The notes beneath the pieces are model-generated. The model was not told where the DNA came from. It saw nothing but the letters and a program-made list of their open reading frames with translations, and ran no database searches. Below are positions 35,694 to 43,074 of a stretch of DNA of 64,000 nt, in pieces. The number at the start of each line of letters is the position of its first letter. The stretch's first letter is position 1. The position numbers were made by a program, and so were the translations under genes. Location: assembly GCA_937873515.1 (NCBI GenBank), contig CALMYB010000006.1, positions 327,086-391,085 on the forward strand, in the 5' to 3' direction. This stretch comes from an uncultured Acidobacteriota bacterium. Its GTDB lineage: Bacteria > Acidobacteriota > Blastocatellia > Pyrinomonadales > Pyrinomonadaceae.

Positions 35694-35735
35694 AAAGGAC
35701 GAGTTTTCCAGTTTCGGGCTGCTCGTCCTTTTTCT
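35694..35735 (+). terminator. Intrinsic terminator after the TPR gene
   Basis: A 10-bp perfect stem AAAGGACGAG / CTCGTCCTTT with an 18-base loop, running into TTTTTCTCG. Confidence 0.88.
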
Positions 35736-35823
35736 CGTGTGTTCGCGGGCTGCTCCGGATACGCTACGCCGCAGATGAGATTGCAAAACGGCTTTCGGCT
35801 TGTTTACACTTCCACAAAGGGCG

Positions 35824-36798
35824 ATGAGAAAGATTTTTGACGGCAATGATGGCCGCAATGAGTGGCAGCGGCTCGAGGATCTTCTTGAAATGATGAAGAT
35901 CTCGGGTCTCCGCGGACTTTCAAGGATGGAAGTGCGCGAATTCGGCGAACTTTACAGGCGAGCCGCAGCCAACCTTGCGATCGCACGTGCTGAAACACGC
36001 GATCCGTCACTTATCGGTTATCTGAATGGACTCGTGATCCGGGCGCACGGTCAGATCTACAGGGCAGAGAGCCAAGGCGCCGGACTCATTCGCGGCTTTT
36101 TTGGTCGTGAGCTGCCTGCAACCTTTCGCCGAAATTGGAAGTTCCTCGCGTTCGCATTTGTGATCTTCGCGGGCTCTGCCGTTTTTGGTTTCGTAACGAC
36201 CTGGATCGATATGGATTTCACGCACTTTGTCGGCCTATCCGGCATACCCGATCAGATCCGCAGCGGTAATCGCTGGTGGCTCAGCCTTAACGAGGCGAAC
36301 CAGATCGGCGCGACGCAGATCATGGCGAACAACATTCTCGTGATGATGCGCGCGTTCGCCTTGGGAGCGTTCTTCGCGGTCGGTGCGGTCTATGTTCTCG
36401 CGTTTGAAGGCGCAAGGCTCGGCAGCGTCTTCGGGGCGGGTTATCAGATCGATCCTGTTTTTGCGAATGATCTTGCGTCGTTCGTCGTCGGGCACGGTGT
36501 GATCGAACTGTCCTGCATCTTCTTTTGCGCGGGTGCGGGCATGATGATCGGCTACTCGCTGATCGCTCCCGGCGACCTTACGCGCGCACAGGCCGCAAAA
36601 AAGAGCGGCATGGATGCCGCCCGTATCGTAATTGGATGTGCCTGTTTTTTGGTCGTTGCCGGCACGATCGAAGGCTTTCTTTCACCATCGGCCCTGCCGG
36701 CTCCAATTAAGGTTGCGACCGGAGTCTTGACCGGTATCGCCCTCTATTCTTATCTCTTCTTCGTTGGGCGATCGCCGGAAGTTTCCGACCAGAATTAG
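35824..36798 (+). CDS. SpoIIM/DUF95-family membrane protein
   Basis: A 324-residue protein from ATG 35824 (AAAGGGCG upstream). A helical N-terminal domain (MEVREFGELYRRAAANLAIA) is followed by five to six membrane helices with the family marks IMANNILVMMRAFALGAFFA and FVVGHGVIELSCIFFCAGAG. In Bacillus SpoIIM acts in the engulfment peptidoglycan machinery. In non-sporulating bacteria the family often neighbours DUF58, RDD and MoxR genes, and here a DUF58 gene lies 2.6 kb away on the other strand. Tail-to-tail overlap of 4 bp with the META-domain gene. Confidence 0.88.
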   Translation: MRKIFDGNDGRNEWQRLEDLLEMMKISGLRGLSRMEVREFGELYRRAAANLAIARAETRDPSLIGYLNGLVIRAHGQIYRAESQGAGLIRGFFGRELPATFRRNWKFLAFAFVIFAGSAVFGFVTTWIDMDFTHFVGLSGIPDQIRSGNRWWLSLNEANQIGATQIMANNILVMMRAFALGAFFAVGAVYVLAFEGARLGSVFGAGYQIDPVFANDLASFVVGHGVIELSCIFFCAGAGMMIGYSLIAPGDLTRAQAAKKSGMDAARIVIGCACFLVVAGTIEGFLSPSALPAPIKVATGVLTGIALYSYLFFVGRSPEVSDQN

Positions 36799-37241
36799 TG
36801 TGCGTGTTCTTTTTTCGGTTCCTCAACGACCGGTTCGAACACAAGGTAAGTATGCCGCTTCGTACTTGTGATCGTGAGCTTCTTGTCCTTTAGCGAAAAC
36901 GTATCCGCATTCTGAAGAACATCGAAGAACTTTCGCTCAAATCCATTCGTCAATTCGTCGCAGAACATCATCGTTGAGATCGGAGCCGAGACCTTCAGCT
37001 TGCCGTCAACGATCGAAAAGTCGGCCCCATATCCGTTGCAGCCGCCCTTGCCGCCGATACGCCCGTCTGCCGAGACATTCAGCGTAACTTCCATCTTGTC
37101 AATGGGATACGCCATCTTATCGCGGAACATATACTGTGTAAGTTTGAACTTTGCGACAGGCATTTGCTGCGCATATCCGGCAGCGGCGCCGGCGGTCAAA
37201 AAAAGTCCAAATATCGTTAATGTCAAAAAATGCTTCTTCAT
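36795..37241 (-). CDS. Exported META-domain (HslJ-like) protein
   Basis: A 148-residue protein with a signal peptide (MKKHFLTLTIFGLFLTAGAA). The META signature is visible: GRIGGKGGCNGYGADFSIVD, then ISTMMFCDELTNGFERKFFD and FSLKDKKLTIT. HslJ relatives are envelope proteins linked to stress or drug tolerance. A His-containing tail (KKEHAH) closes the protein. An AGGAGAAG site precedes the ATG at 37241. Confidence 0.85.
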   Translation of the reverse strand: MKKHFLTLTIFGLFLTAGAAAGYAQQMPVAKFKLTQYMFRDKMAYPIDKMEVTLNVSADGRIGGKGGCNGYGADFSIVDGKLKVSAPISTMMFCDELTNGFERKFFDVLQNADTFSLKDKKLTITSTKRHTYLVFEPVVEEPKKEHAH

Positions 37242-37317
37242 AGCTTCTCCTCAATTCGGCAGGCTCTATTCCTGCCAAGAGTTAAGAACGAATCTTACTG
37301 AAAAACTTGCAGCTTGG

Positions 37318-38067
37318 CTATAACGTGCGTACACGCTTAGGCTCTTTCAGGTCAATGGCCCACGCCGCTTTCGCAGCCCGGCGCATCTCTCTCCTACTCC
37401 CGGTCGTCAGAAAAACGTCCGGTCGGCCAGTCGAAATTCGCGAAAGATCGAGTCGACTGACGACCGCATCCGCCGGATCGATAAACTGAGTTCTCGGGGA
37501 AACATATCGGGAAAGAACGTTGGCGATCGCAGGATAGTGAGTGCATGCGAGCAGAACGTGTGAGCAGTTCGCAAGGGGTTTGAGGATGCGCTCTGATTCT
37601 AAATGAAGAACGGGCGAATCGATCTCACCCATTTCGATCAGGCCCGAGAGCGGCTGAGCGATCCTTTGCTTTAAACCAATTCCCGCCGCAGCAAGCCCAC
37701 GCCGATACACACCTGAGACAACAGTGCGTCGCCCGCCGATCAACCCAAGATCTTGCGGCTTTATATGTGCAGCCAGATCGACCGCAGGCTTGATCACACC
37801 TGAAACTTCAATGCCTCCGCAACGCAGATCATCGACCACGGTGCTTGCGGCGTTACAGCCGATGACGACCTGCGTTACATCATGTTCTCGAAGAAAGCGA
37901 ATAACGCGTTCTAGGCGCTCAATGAGTTCCCGGCGCGTCGTTTTGCCGTAAGGCGTGAATCCGGTATCGGAGAAGTATGTGACAGAGGCGCGCGGAAATC
38001 TCTCTTTTAGTCGGCGATATATGCCGATCCCGCCGATTCCCCAATCGATCATTCCGATGCGGCCCAT
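37318..38067 (-). CDS. Aspartate/glutamate racemase-family protein
   Basis: A 249-residue protein from ATG 38067 (MGRIGMIDWGIGGIGIYRRL). Both catalytic cysteine regions of glutamate racemase are present, VVIGCNAAST and VLLACTHYP, and the YFSDTGFTPYGK strand is normal. The first motif reads DWGIGG where glutamate racemases have DSGVGG, so the active-site Ser is Trp. This could mean altered substrate or activity. It starts 4 bp after the stop of the methyltransferase fusion gene, so the two are co-transcribed. Confidence 0.82.
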   Translation of the reverse strand: MGRIGMIDWGIGGIGIYRRLKERFPRASVTYFSDTGFTPYGKTTRRELIERLERVIRFLREHDVTQVVIGCNAASTVVDDLRCGGIEVSGVIKPAVDLAAHIKPQDLGLIGGRRTVVSGVYRRGLAAAGIGLKQRIAQPLSGLIEMGEIDSPVLHLESERILKPLANCSHVLLACTHYPAIANVLSRYVSPRTQFIDPADAVVSRLDLSRISTGRPDVFLTTGSRREMRRAAKAAWAIDLKEPKRVRTL

Positions 38068-38071
38068 ACGG

Positions 38072-39382
38072 TTACGGATATGTGAGCTTTGCCTCGATTC
38101 CGAGTTCGATCGGACCGCTGTCAAACGCGAGGATGCGCGAATTCCAGCCAATATTCAGTATCTCGGCCTTTTGTCCGGGAAAACGGCTTTCGAGATACCA
38201 TTTCATCTCATGTTCAGAACGTATCGGGTTGTATTCGACCATCTTCTGCCACGCAGGGTTGGCGACGAGCCGCTTCAACGCAGCCTCGAATTTTGCGTTC
38301 GACCGGCGCCCTGCGACCTCCTTTGCCTTGTCGAGAAGAAGTTTCGGATACTCCTTGAAACCTACCGGAACCGTGACCATATCGACGATCAGGAACTTAG
38401 CGCCCGGCCTCGTGACACGCTTGATCTCCGCAAGCAGCGGGTCCCAATCGAGATAACGGAACGACATCATCGAGATGACAATGTCGAACTCGGCATCCGC
38501 AAAAGGAAGCACCGGGCCGTCGATCTTTTGAAACTCAAGGTGCGCGTTCGCTGCGTTTCGCTTCTTTGCCTGTTCGATCATCGGCTCTGATTCGTCAACG
38601 CCGACGCCCGACGCGATCCGCGATGAAAGGGCGTTCAGCAAAGCACCATTTCCACAGCCTATATCGAGAACGCGTAGGCCGGAACCCGGAATATGCTCGT
38701 TCAGCCACGCCCATTCGTCGCGCCGGACCCGTATATCTTCAAAGACCGCATCATAAAGCTCTGCGACATGGTCGTAACTTGGATCGCCGTCAGGCGGCCG
38801 CGGTTCAAATCGCTTTATTTTCTCCGATGGCATCATCCCGAGCCGCTTCTTTAGCGCGGCGGCGTAGCCGTGTGATTTTCTACCTTTGCAGCCGATCGTA
38901 TATATCGGAGCATCGGTCCGCGTGCCGACAGATATGAACTTCTCCTTGTTTTTCGAGAAGGTCGTGTACCAAAAGAAACCGTGGGCAGGCACGTTCTGCG
39001 TTCTTGCAAAGAATGGGGCGAACCATCTCGCCGAACGACAGCAATAGAACGACGCGCTTCCATTCTCGGCGAATGGAATCTCCATCTGCTCCCATTCGTA
39101 TGGCGAGAACTGTTCTGGAAACTCTACGGTTCCGAACATCGGGCCATACATTCCCGAATGTCCGACGAAAAGGAACTCCTTCAGCTTGCCGCCTTTCGTC
39201 TTGATATCGGCGATAGCGCCAAGAACGTCGTGCTTTGATTCGACGGCACGCGTGATCACTTCGCAGGCTGGGTCTTCGCGTCGCTTTTCGTCCGCAAGAG
39301 TCTCGGCCACGACAGGAAACTGCGAACCGCCAAGTCGGTATTTTGTTGTGTAAATGATGAGAGTAAAGAGGTTATCTGCCAT
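38072..39382 (-). CDS. Caspase-like N-terminal domain fused to SAM methyltransferase
   Basis: 436 residues. The C-terminal half (about 200-436) is a class I methyltransferase: motif I VLDIGCGNGALLNAL at about 238, GVGVDESEPMIEQAKKRNAA, and FDIVISMMSFRYLDWDPLLA. Residues 1-185 form a separate alpha/beta domain, FTLIIYTTKYRLGG then KEFLFVGHSGMYGPMFG (H75) and SASFYCCRSARWFAPFFART (C114/C115). A strand ending in HSG/HG and a following strand ending in a Cys is the dyad pattern of clan CD caspase-like and CHAT folds, so I infer a caspase-like domain, catalytic or not. It lies 16 bp from the DUF58 gene and 4 bp from the racemase. Methyl acceptor unknown. Confidence 0.7.
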   Translation of the reverse strand: MADNLFTLIIYTTKYRLGGSQFPVVAETLADEKRREDPACEVITRAVESKHDVLGAIADIKTKGGKLKEFLFVGHSGMYGPMFGTVEFPEQFSPYEWEQMEIPFAENGSASFYCCRSARWFAPFFARTQNVPAHGFFWYTTFSKNKEKFISVGTRTDAPIYTIGCKGRKSHGYAAALKKRLGMMPSEKIKRFEPRPPDGDPSYDHVAELYDAVFEDIRVRRDEWAWLNEHIPGSGLRVLDIGCGNGALLNALSSRIASGVGVDESEPMIEQAKKRNAANAHLEFQKIDGPVLPFADAEFDIVISMMSFRYLDWDPLLAEIKRVTRPGAKFLIVDMVTVPVGFKEYPKLLLDKAKEVAGRRSNAKFEAALKRLVANPAWQKMVEYNPIRSEHEMKWYLESRFPGQKAEILNIGWNSRILAFDSGPIELGIEAKLTYP

Positions 39383-39398
39383 TTATGCTGCGGCCCGG

Positions 39399-40736
39399 CT
39401 AGAGAAGGCCGCGTACCTTTACGCGAATATAAGATTCAAGAAGCTCCGTTGCAAGTGTCTGGGTCGTTACATCGAGGGCGAGGCCGCCAAGGGCTTTGAC
39501 CTGGAGGAGGGCCGCGCCGCGTTGGACAAGCAGTTCTTCGGCGGCGGACTGCAGGAACATCTCCTTCTCATTCTTCGGCGGCGACGAGACAGAAGCGTTC
39601 AGGTCGCGGTCGCCTATCGTTGCGACGAGCGGCAAATGCCTTGGGCGCAGAAGCGGCAGGGCTTCGAGCAGACGGCTTGAACTGTCCTTGTCGATAACAT
39701 CGGTAAGGATCACGACGAATGCGCGTTTCTTTGTATTCGAGGCAATGAATTGAAAGCCGCGTGAATAAGACGATTCGATGAGCTGCGGTTCGATATCGAC
39801 AAGCGTTTCAAGGGCTGCGTCCATCTGGCCGACACCGCGTTTCGGCGGAAGATATCGAATCACCCGCCGGCCGAACACGACAATGCCGCAGTTGTCGCCC
39901 GCACGCGAACTGGCCGAAACGAGCGCAAGGCTCGCGTGCAGGGCGGTCTCGAATTTTGTTTCGTTATCGATGCGTCCTGTCATCAAGCGGCCTGCATCAA
40001 GAGCGATGATGATCGTCTGGTCGCGTTCGATCTGATGCTGAACGGATGTCAGCTTCGACCGGCGGGCAGTCGCAGTCCAAGAAATATTACGCATCTCGTC
40101 ACCAGCAACATAATCCCGCAGAGACTCGAATTCACGCCCTTCTCCACGCCGCACGGCCTTTCGCTGAACGGCAAGAAATGAACGAGCGCCAAGAGCGCGG
40201 AGTTCGATCTCGCGAACGCGACGCACGTTCGGATAGACCTTCACGCTTTGAGCTGTCCCGAGCGATGCTTGACACCAAACGAGTCCAAGCCGCGAAAGAA
40301 CTCGGAGAGCGGTATTGCCGAAATCATATAGACCGCGTCGCGGCGGCGTGACCATATACGAATAAGTGCCGACACTGTTCGGTTCAAGCTGAAGTGTTGC
40401 TTCTCGTTTCTGATCGCCAAGCTCCATCTCGGGCGGATATTCATCCTTGATCTTAAGGAGGAGAGTACGGCTGCCAGAGTTCGCCGCACTAAGTTTGATC
40501 TCGGTAGGGTCGCCAATTGCCGGACGCCGCTCGAAACGCCGTGTGATCTCGATATCGTTCAGGGCGTTGCGGCTCGCGAAATAGTCGGCCAGCGCTGTCA
40601 CGATGAGTGCGACGTCGAATACAAGGACGACCCAGCCGATATCCGTAAATGCGAACGTCGCCAATAACACTGTCACGGCGGCTATCAGCAGGGCATAGAA
40701 TCTGTTGGTAAAGACGAATCTCACTTGGTCGGCCAC
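39399..40736 (-). CDS. DUF58 domain protein with vWA-like region
   Basis: A 445-residue protein: two N-terminal membrane helices (ALLIAAVTVLLATFAFTDIG), a beta-rich domain at about 55-190 (PPRRGLYDFGNTALRVLSRL), then the DUF58 core GREFESLRDYVAGDEMRNIS with WTATARRSKLTSVQHQIERD, followed by a vWA-like metal site region TIIIALDAGRLMTG. Such proteins usually accompany a MoxR AAA+ ATPase; none is adjacent here. It is the first gene of the minus-strand set with the methyltransferase fusion and racemase. Confidence 0.9.
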   Translation of the reverse strand: MADQVRFVFTNRFYALLIAAVTVLLATFAFTDIGWVVLVFDVALIVTALADYFASRNALNDIEITRRFERRPAIGDPTEIKLSAANSGSRTLLLKIKDEYPPEMELGDQKREATLQLEPNSVGTYSYMVTPPRRGLYDFGNTALRVLSRLGLVWCQASLGTAQSVKVYPNVRRVREIELRALGARSFLAVQRKAVRRGEGREFESLRDYVAGDEMRNISWTATARRSKLTSVQHQIERDQTIIIALDAGRLMTGRIDNETKFETALHASLALVSASSRAGDNCGIVVFGRRVIRYLPPKRGVGQMDAALETLVDIEPQLIESSYSRGFQFIASNTKKRAFVVILTDVIDKDSSSRLLEALPLLRPRHLPLVATIGDRDLNASVSSPPKNEKEMFLQSAAEELLVQRGAALLQVKALGGLALDVTTQTLATELLESYIRVKVRGLL

Positions 40737-40809
40737 GCGATCTCACGATAAGGCTAGGAACGCTAGATTATACCATCATCCATAAAGCAAAATTGGCATC
40801 ACAGTCGAC

Positions 40810-40840
40810 TTGACAATATTTAGAATTGGAATTATTCTAA
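40810..40840 (+). promoter_or_regulatory. perR promoter with overlapping operator
   Basis: TTGACA (40810-40815), 17-bp spacer, TATTCT (40833-40838). A perfect inverted repeat TTAGAAT-N7-ATTCTAA (40820-40840) covers the spacer and -10, resembling PerR/Fur boxes (TTATAAT-type half sites). The ATG at 40849 would be only a few bases from the transcript start, so the mRNA is nearly leaderless. Confidence 0.72.
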
Positions 40841-40848
40841 TTCAAGTT

Positions 40849-41253
40849 ATGAAGTTCTCGGCGATCAATGAACTGGGTTTAACACGGCAGCGTGAGGTCG
40901 TGCTTGAGGTCGTGCGCGAGGCGCACGGGCACTTGACCGCGAACGATGTATTTGTCGCAGCCAAAGCCAAGTTAGCGACCATAAGCTTTGCGACCGTGTA
41001 CAACTCACTTCGATTTCTGAAGGAAGCCGGCCACATTGCCGAGATCCCCTTTGGAAACGGCGCAAGCCGATTCGATAAATTCACGCATCGCCACGATCAC
41101 GCGATCTGTACGTCCTGCGGAAAGCTTGTCGATATCGAGATGGAGCTTCCTCCGGATCTCGTCAAGCGGGCCGCAAGATCGTCAAAATTCAAGCCCGAGA
41201 CACTCAAATTCACACTCCGTGGATTGTGTCCGGATTGTGTAAGAAAACCTTAA
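40849..41253 (+). CDS. perR: Peroxide-sensing Fur-family repressor PerR
   Basis: A 134-residue Fur-family protein. The winged helix (LTRQREVVLEVVREAHGHLT, FATVYNSLRFLKEAGHI) is followed by FGNGASRFDKFTHRHDHAIC and TSCGKLVDIEMELPPDL, with the second Cys pair in CPDC near the end. The RFD and the Asp in KLVD correspond to the peroxide-sensing iron site of PerR and not to Fur. It probably represses itself and the downstream peroxiredoxin gene through the palindrome in its promoter. Translation appears to begin almost at the transcript 5' end with no Shine-Dalgarno sequence. Confidence 0.85.
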   Translation: MKFSAINELGLTRQREVVLEVVREAHGHLTANDVFVAAKAKLATISFATVYNSLRFLKEAGHIAEIPFGNGASRFDKFTHRHDHAICTSCGKLVDIEMELPPDLVKRAARSSKFKPETLKFTLRGLCPDCVRKP

Positions 41254-41344
41254 TAATAGGATTTTCGGATTCCCGTAATGGAGCAAAAACAAAATGCCGT
41301 CTGCATCAGGCGGTGAAGATCAGAAAAAGGAGAGAATTAAAACA

Positions 41345-41932
41345 ATGTCAACTGCAACAGGAACCGCTACTGAGAATATCGCCACGGCACCGATCGCGAA
41401 GGTCGGCAAGCCTGCACCTGACTTCAATATGCCCTCGACCAAGAACATCGATACCTTGGCGGAGAACGTCAAGCTCGCCGATTACAAGGGCAAATGGCTC
41501 ATTCTGCTTTTTTACCCGCTCGACTTTACATTCGTATGCCCGACCGAGCTGATCCACTTCTCGGATCGCCTGGAAGAATTCCAGGGCATCGGAGCCGAGG
41601 TCGTCGGTGTTTCGACCGATTCGGTCCATTCGCATCGTGCATGGCTCAAGACGCCGCTCGATAAGAACGGCATTGAGGGCGTGAAGTATCCGATCGCTTC
41701 GGACACGGCCGGTAAACTCGCACGCCAGTACAACATTCTCGTTGAGGAGGCGAACATCGCTCTTCGCGGCCTTTTCATCATCGATCCGGAAGGCACGCTG
41801 CAGTATTCGGTCGTCCAGAGCCTGAACATCGGCCGCTCGGTGGATGAAACGCTTCGTGTTCTGCAGGGTCTGCAGACCGGCGGGCTTTGCTCGGCAGACT
41901 GGAAGCCCGGCCAGGCGAACTTGAAGGCCTAA
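41345..41932 (+). CDS. Typical 2-Cys peroxiredoxin (AhpC/Prx1)
   Basis: A 195-residue protein from ATG 41345 preceded by AAAGGAGAG. The peroxidatic cysteine is in FYPLDFTFVCPTELIHFSDR and the resolving cysteine in GGLCSADWKPGQANLKA. It reduces H2O2 and organic hydroperoxides in the cytoplasm. It lies 91 bp after perR and is followed by a thioredoxin-fold protein that may recycle it. The C-terminus is short, as in robust bacterial forms. Confidence 0.95.
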   Translation: MSTATGTATENIATAPIAKVGKPAPDFNMPSTKNIDTLAENVKLADYKGKWLILLFYPLDFTFVCPTELIHFSDRLEEFQGIGAEVVGVSTDSVHSHRAWLKTPLDKNGIEGVKYPIASDTAGKLARQYNILVEEANIALRGLFIIDPEGTLQYSVVQSLNIGRSVDETLRVLQGLQTGGLCSADWKPGQANLKA

Positions 41933-41941
41933 GAGCTAAAC

Positions 41942-42043
41942 AAGATCAGCCGCAGGTGAGCCAATACCTCTGCAGGGGATGATACAAGGAGTATCTGCAT
42001 TGGAAGACGGTTCATCTGCGGCTGTGAATTTCGAGGTGATCTT
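41942..42043 (+). promoter_or_regulatory. Structured intercistronic RNA between peroxiredoxin and thioredoxin-like genes
   Basis: The 114-base gap can form a long closing stem, CAGCCGCAGGTGAGCC (41947-41962) with GGTTCATCTGCGGCTG (42009-42024): 16 pairs, two of them G-U. Inside are two hairpins, CCTC-TGCA-GGGG and GATAC-AAGGA-GTATC. An outer AAGATC (41942-41947) can pair with GATCTT (42038-42043), which touches the GAGGTGAT ribosome-binding site of the next gene. This could tune translation or stabilise the upstream mRNA. It matches no RNA family I can name; a palindromic mobile element is the alternative. Confidence 0.6.
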
Positions 42044-42046
42044 AAA

Positions 42047-42523
42047 ATGCCAATGAGAATTGGAGACCAGCGTCCCGCCTTTGACGGCGCGACGGACTGG
42101 CTGAACGAATTAGAGCAGACGGCTGATGACTATGTGAACGGCCAGCCTACGCTCGTCTATTTTTGGGCAACGAGCTGCGGCATCTGTAAAGACAATATGC
42201 CGAAACTGCAGGCTCTTAAAGCTAAGTATAAGGACGCGGGGCTTCGATCGGTGGCGATCCATATGCCGCGGTACGAAGCGGACACGAACATTGACACCGT
42301 GAAGGAAACGATCGCGACGCATTGCATCGATGACGTCTGCGCGGTGGACAACGAGCATAAGCTAAAGGATGCTTTCCTCAACGAGCAGGGCTGGGTTCCG
42401 GTATATTACCTTTTCGACGCGGAAGGCAAACTCAAGAGCCGTGCGGCGGGCGAATTCGGCATCGGCGTGCTCACCGGCGCACTCGAGAAGATGTTCCCCG
42501 AAGCACAAGCGGCAGGAAATTAA
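42047..42523 (+). CDS. Thioredoxin-fold protein (TlpA/ResA-like, cytoplasmic)
   Basis: A 158-residue protein without a signal peptide. Thioredoxin fold with the redox motif in LVYFWATSCGICKDNMPKLQ (CGIC), cis-Pro region WVPVYYLFDAEGK. The GAGGTGATC site precedes ATG 42047; an ATG at 42053 is possible. Its position behind the peroxiredoxin gene suggests that it reduces or otherwise partners that enzyme. The extra cysteines in HCIDDVCAVD are notable. Confidence 0.88.
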   Translation: MPMRIGDQRPAFDGATDWLNELEQTADDYVNGQPTLVYFWATSCGICKDNMPKLQALKAKYKDAGLRSVAIHMPRYEADTNIDTVKETIATHCIDDVCAVDNEHKLKDAFLNEQGWVPVYYLFDAEGKLKSRAAGEFGIGVLTGALEKMFPEAQAAGN

Positions 42524-42554
42524 TTAGTGATCCAATGTCAGATCTGGCATTGGA

Positions 42555-43040
42555 CTATATCAGCGGCCTGCTCGTCAGAACCCAGAAGAGGATCAGGCCG
42601 CTTGCGACGATCGAAGCCACCAGCAGCAAGAGCAGCGTGCCGATCAGGCCAAAAATGAAAAGGTAATCGCTTCGGGTGCCTTTACCGCGGCCTGTCGCAC
42701 GTGTTCGGATAAGCTCCATATTCTTCTTGTTCGACTTCCATACAAAATCGAAGGCATCGCCCAAGAATGGGATCATCCCGACCAGATAGTCGATCGCTAT
42801 GTTCAACGCCATTCTCAGCAGCGTGATCTTCGGAACGCCGTAGCGAACGCCTGAGAACAAGATGTACATCGATGGAACAAAGGTAAGAGTGTCGCCCACG
42901 TTCGGGATCAGGCCGATCAGAGCGTCAAGGCCGAAGCGCCAACCTGTGCCTGGAATTCGAAAAAGCCCATCAAGATATCGTGATAGATTATCAAGACTCT
43001 CTTCGATCTCGATCTCTCTTCGTTTCTGAATGTCGTTCAT
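42555..43040 (-). CDS. DUF4112 membrane protein
   Basis: A 161-residue protein with the DUF4112 core (LDGLFRIPGTGWRFGLDALI, GLIPNVGDTLTFVPSMYILF, NIAIDYLVGMIPFLGDAFDF). A C-terminal membrane helix follows (LFIFGLIGTLLLLLVASIVA). Function unknown. Convergent with the thioredoxin-like gene, and downstream of the HEAT-cyclophilin gene with a 34-bp gap. Confidence 0.92.
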   Translation of the reverse strand: MNDIQKRREIEIEESLDNLSRYLDGLFRIPGTGWRFGLDALIGLIPNVGDTLTFVPSMYILFSGVRYGVPKITLLRMALNIAIDYLVGMIPFLGDAFDFVWKSNKKNMELIRTRATGRGKGTRSDYLFIFGLIGTLLLLLVASIVASGLILFWVLTSRPLI

Positions 43041-43074
43041 AAGCCGTCGCCGAGAATATTGCCGTGCGAACCGA

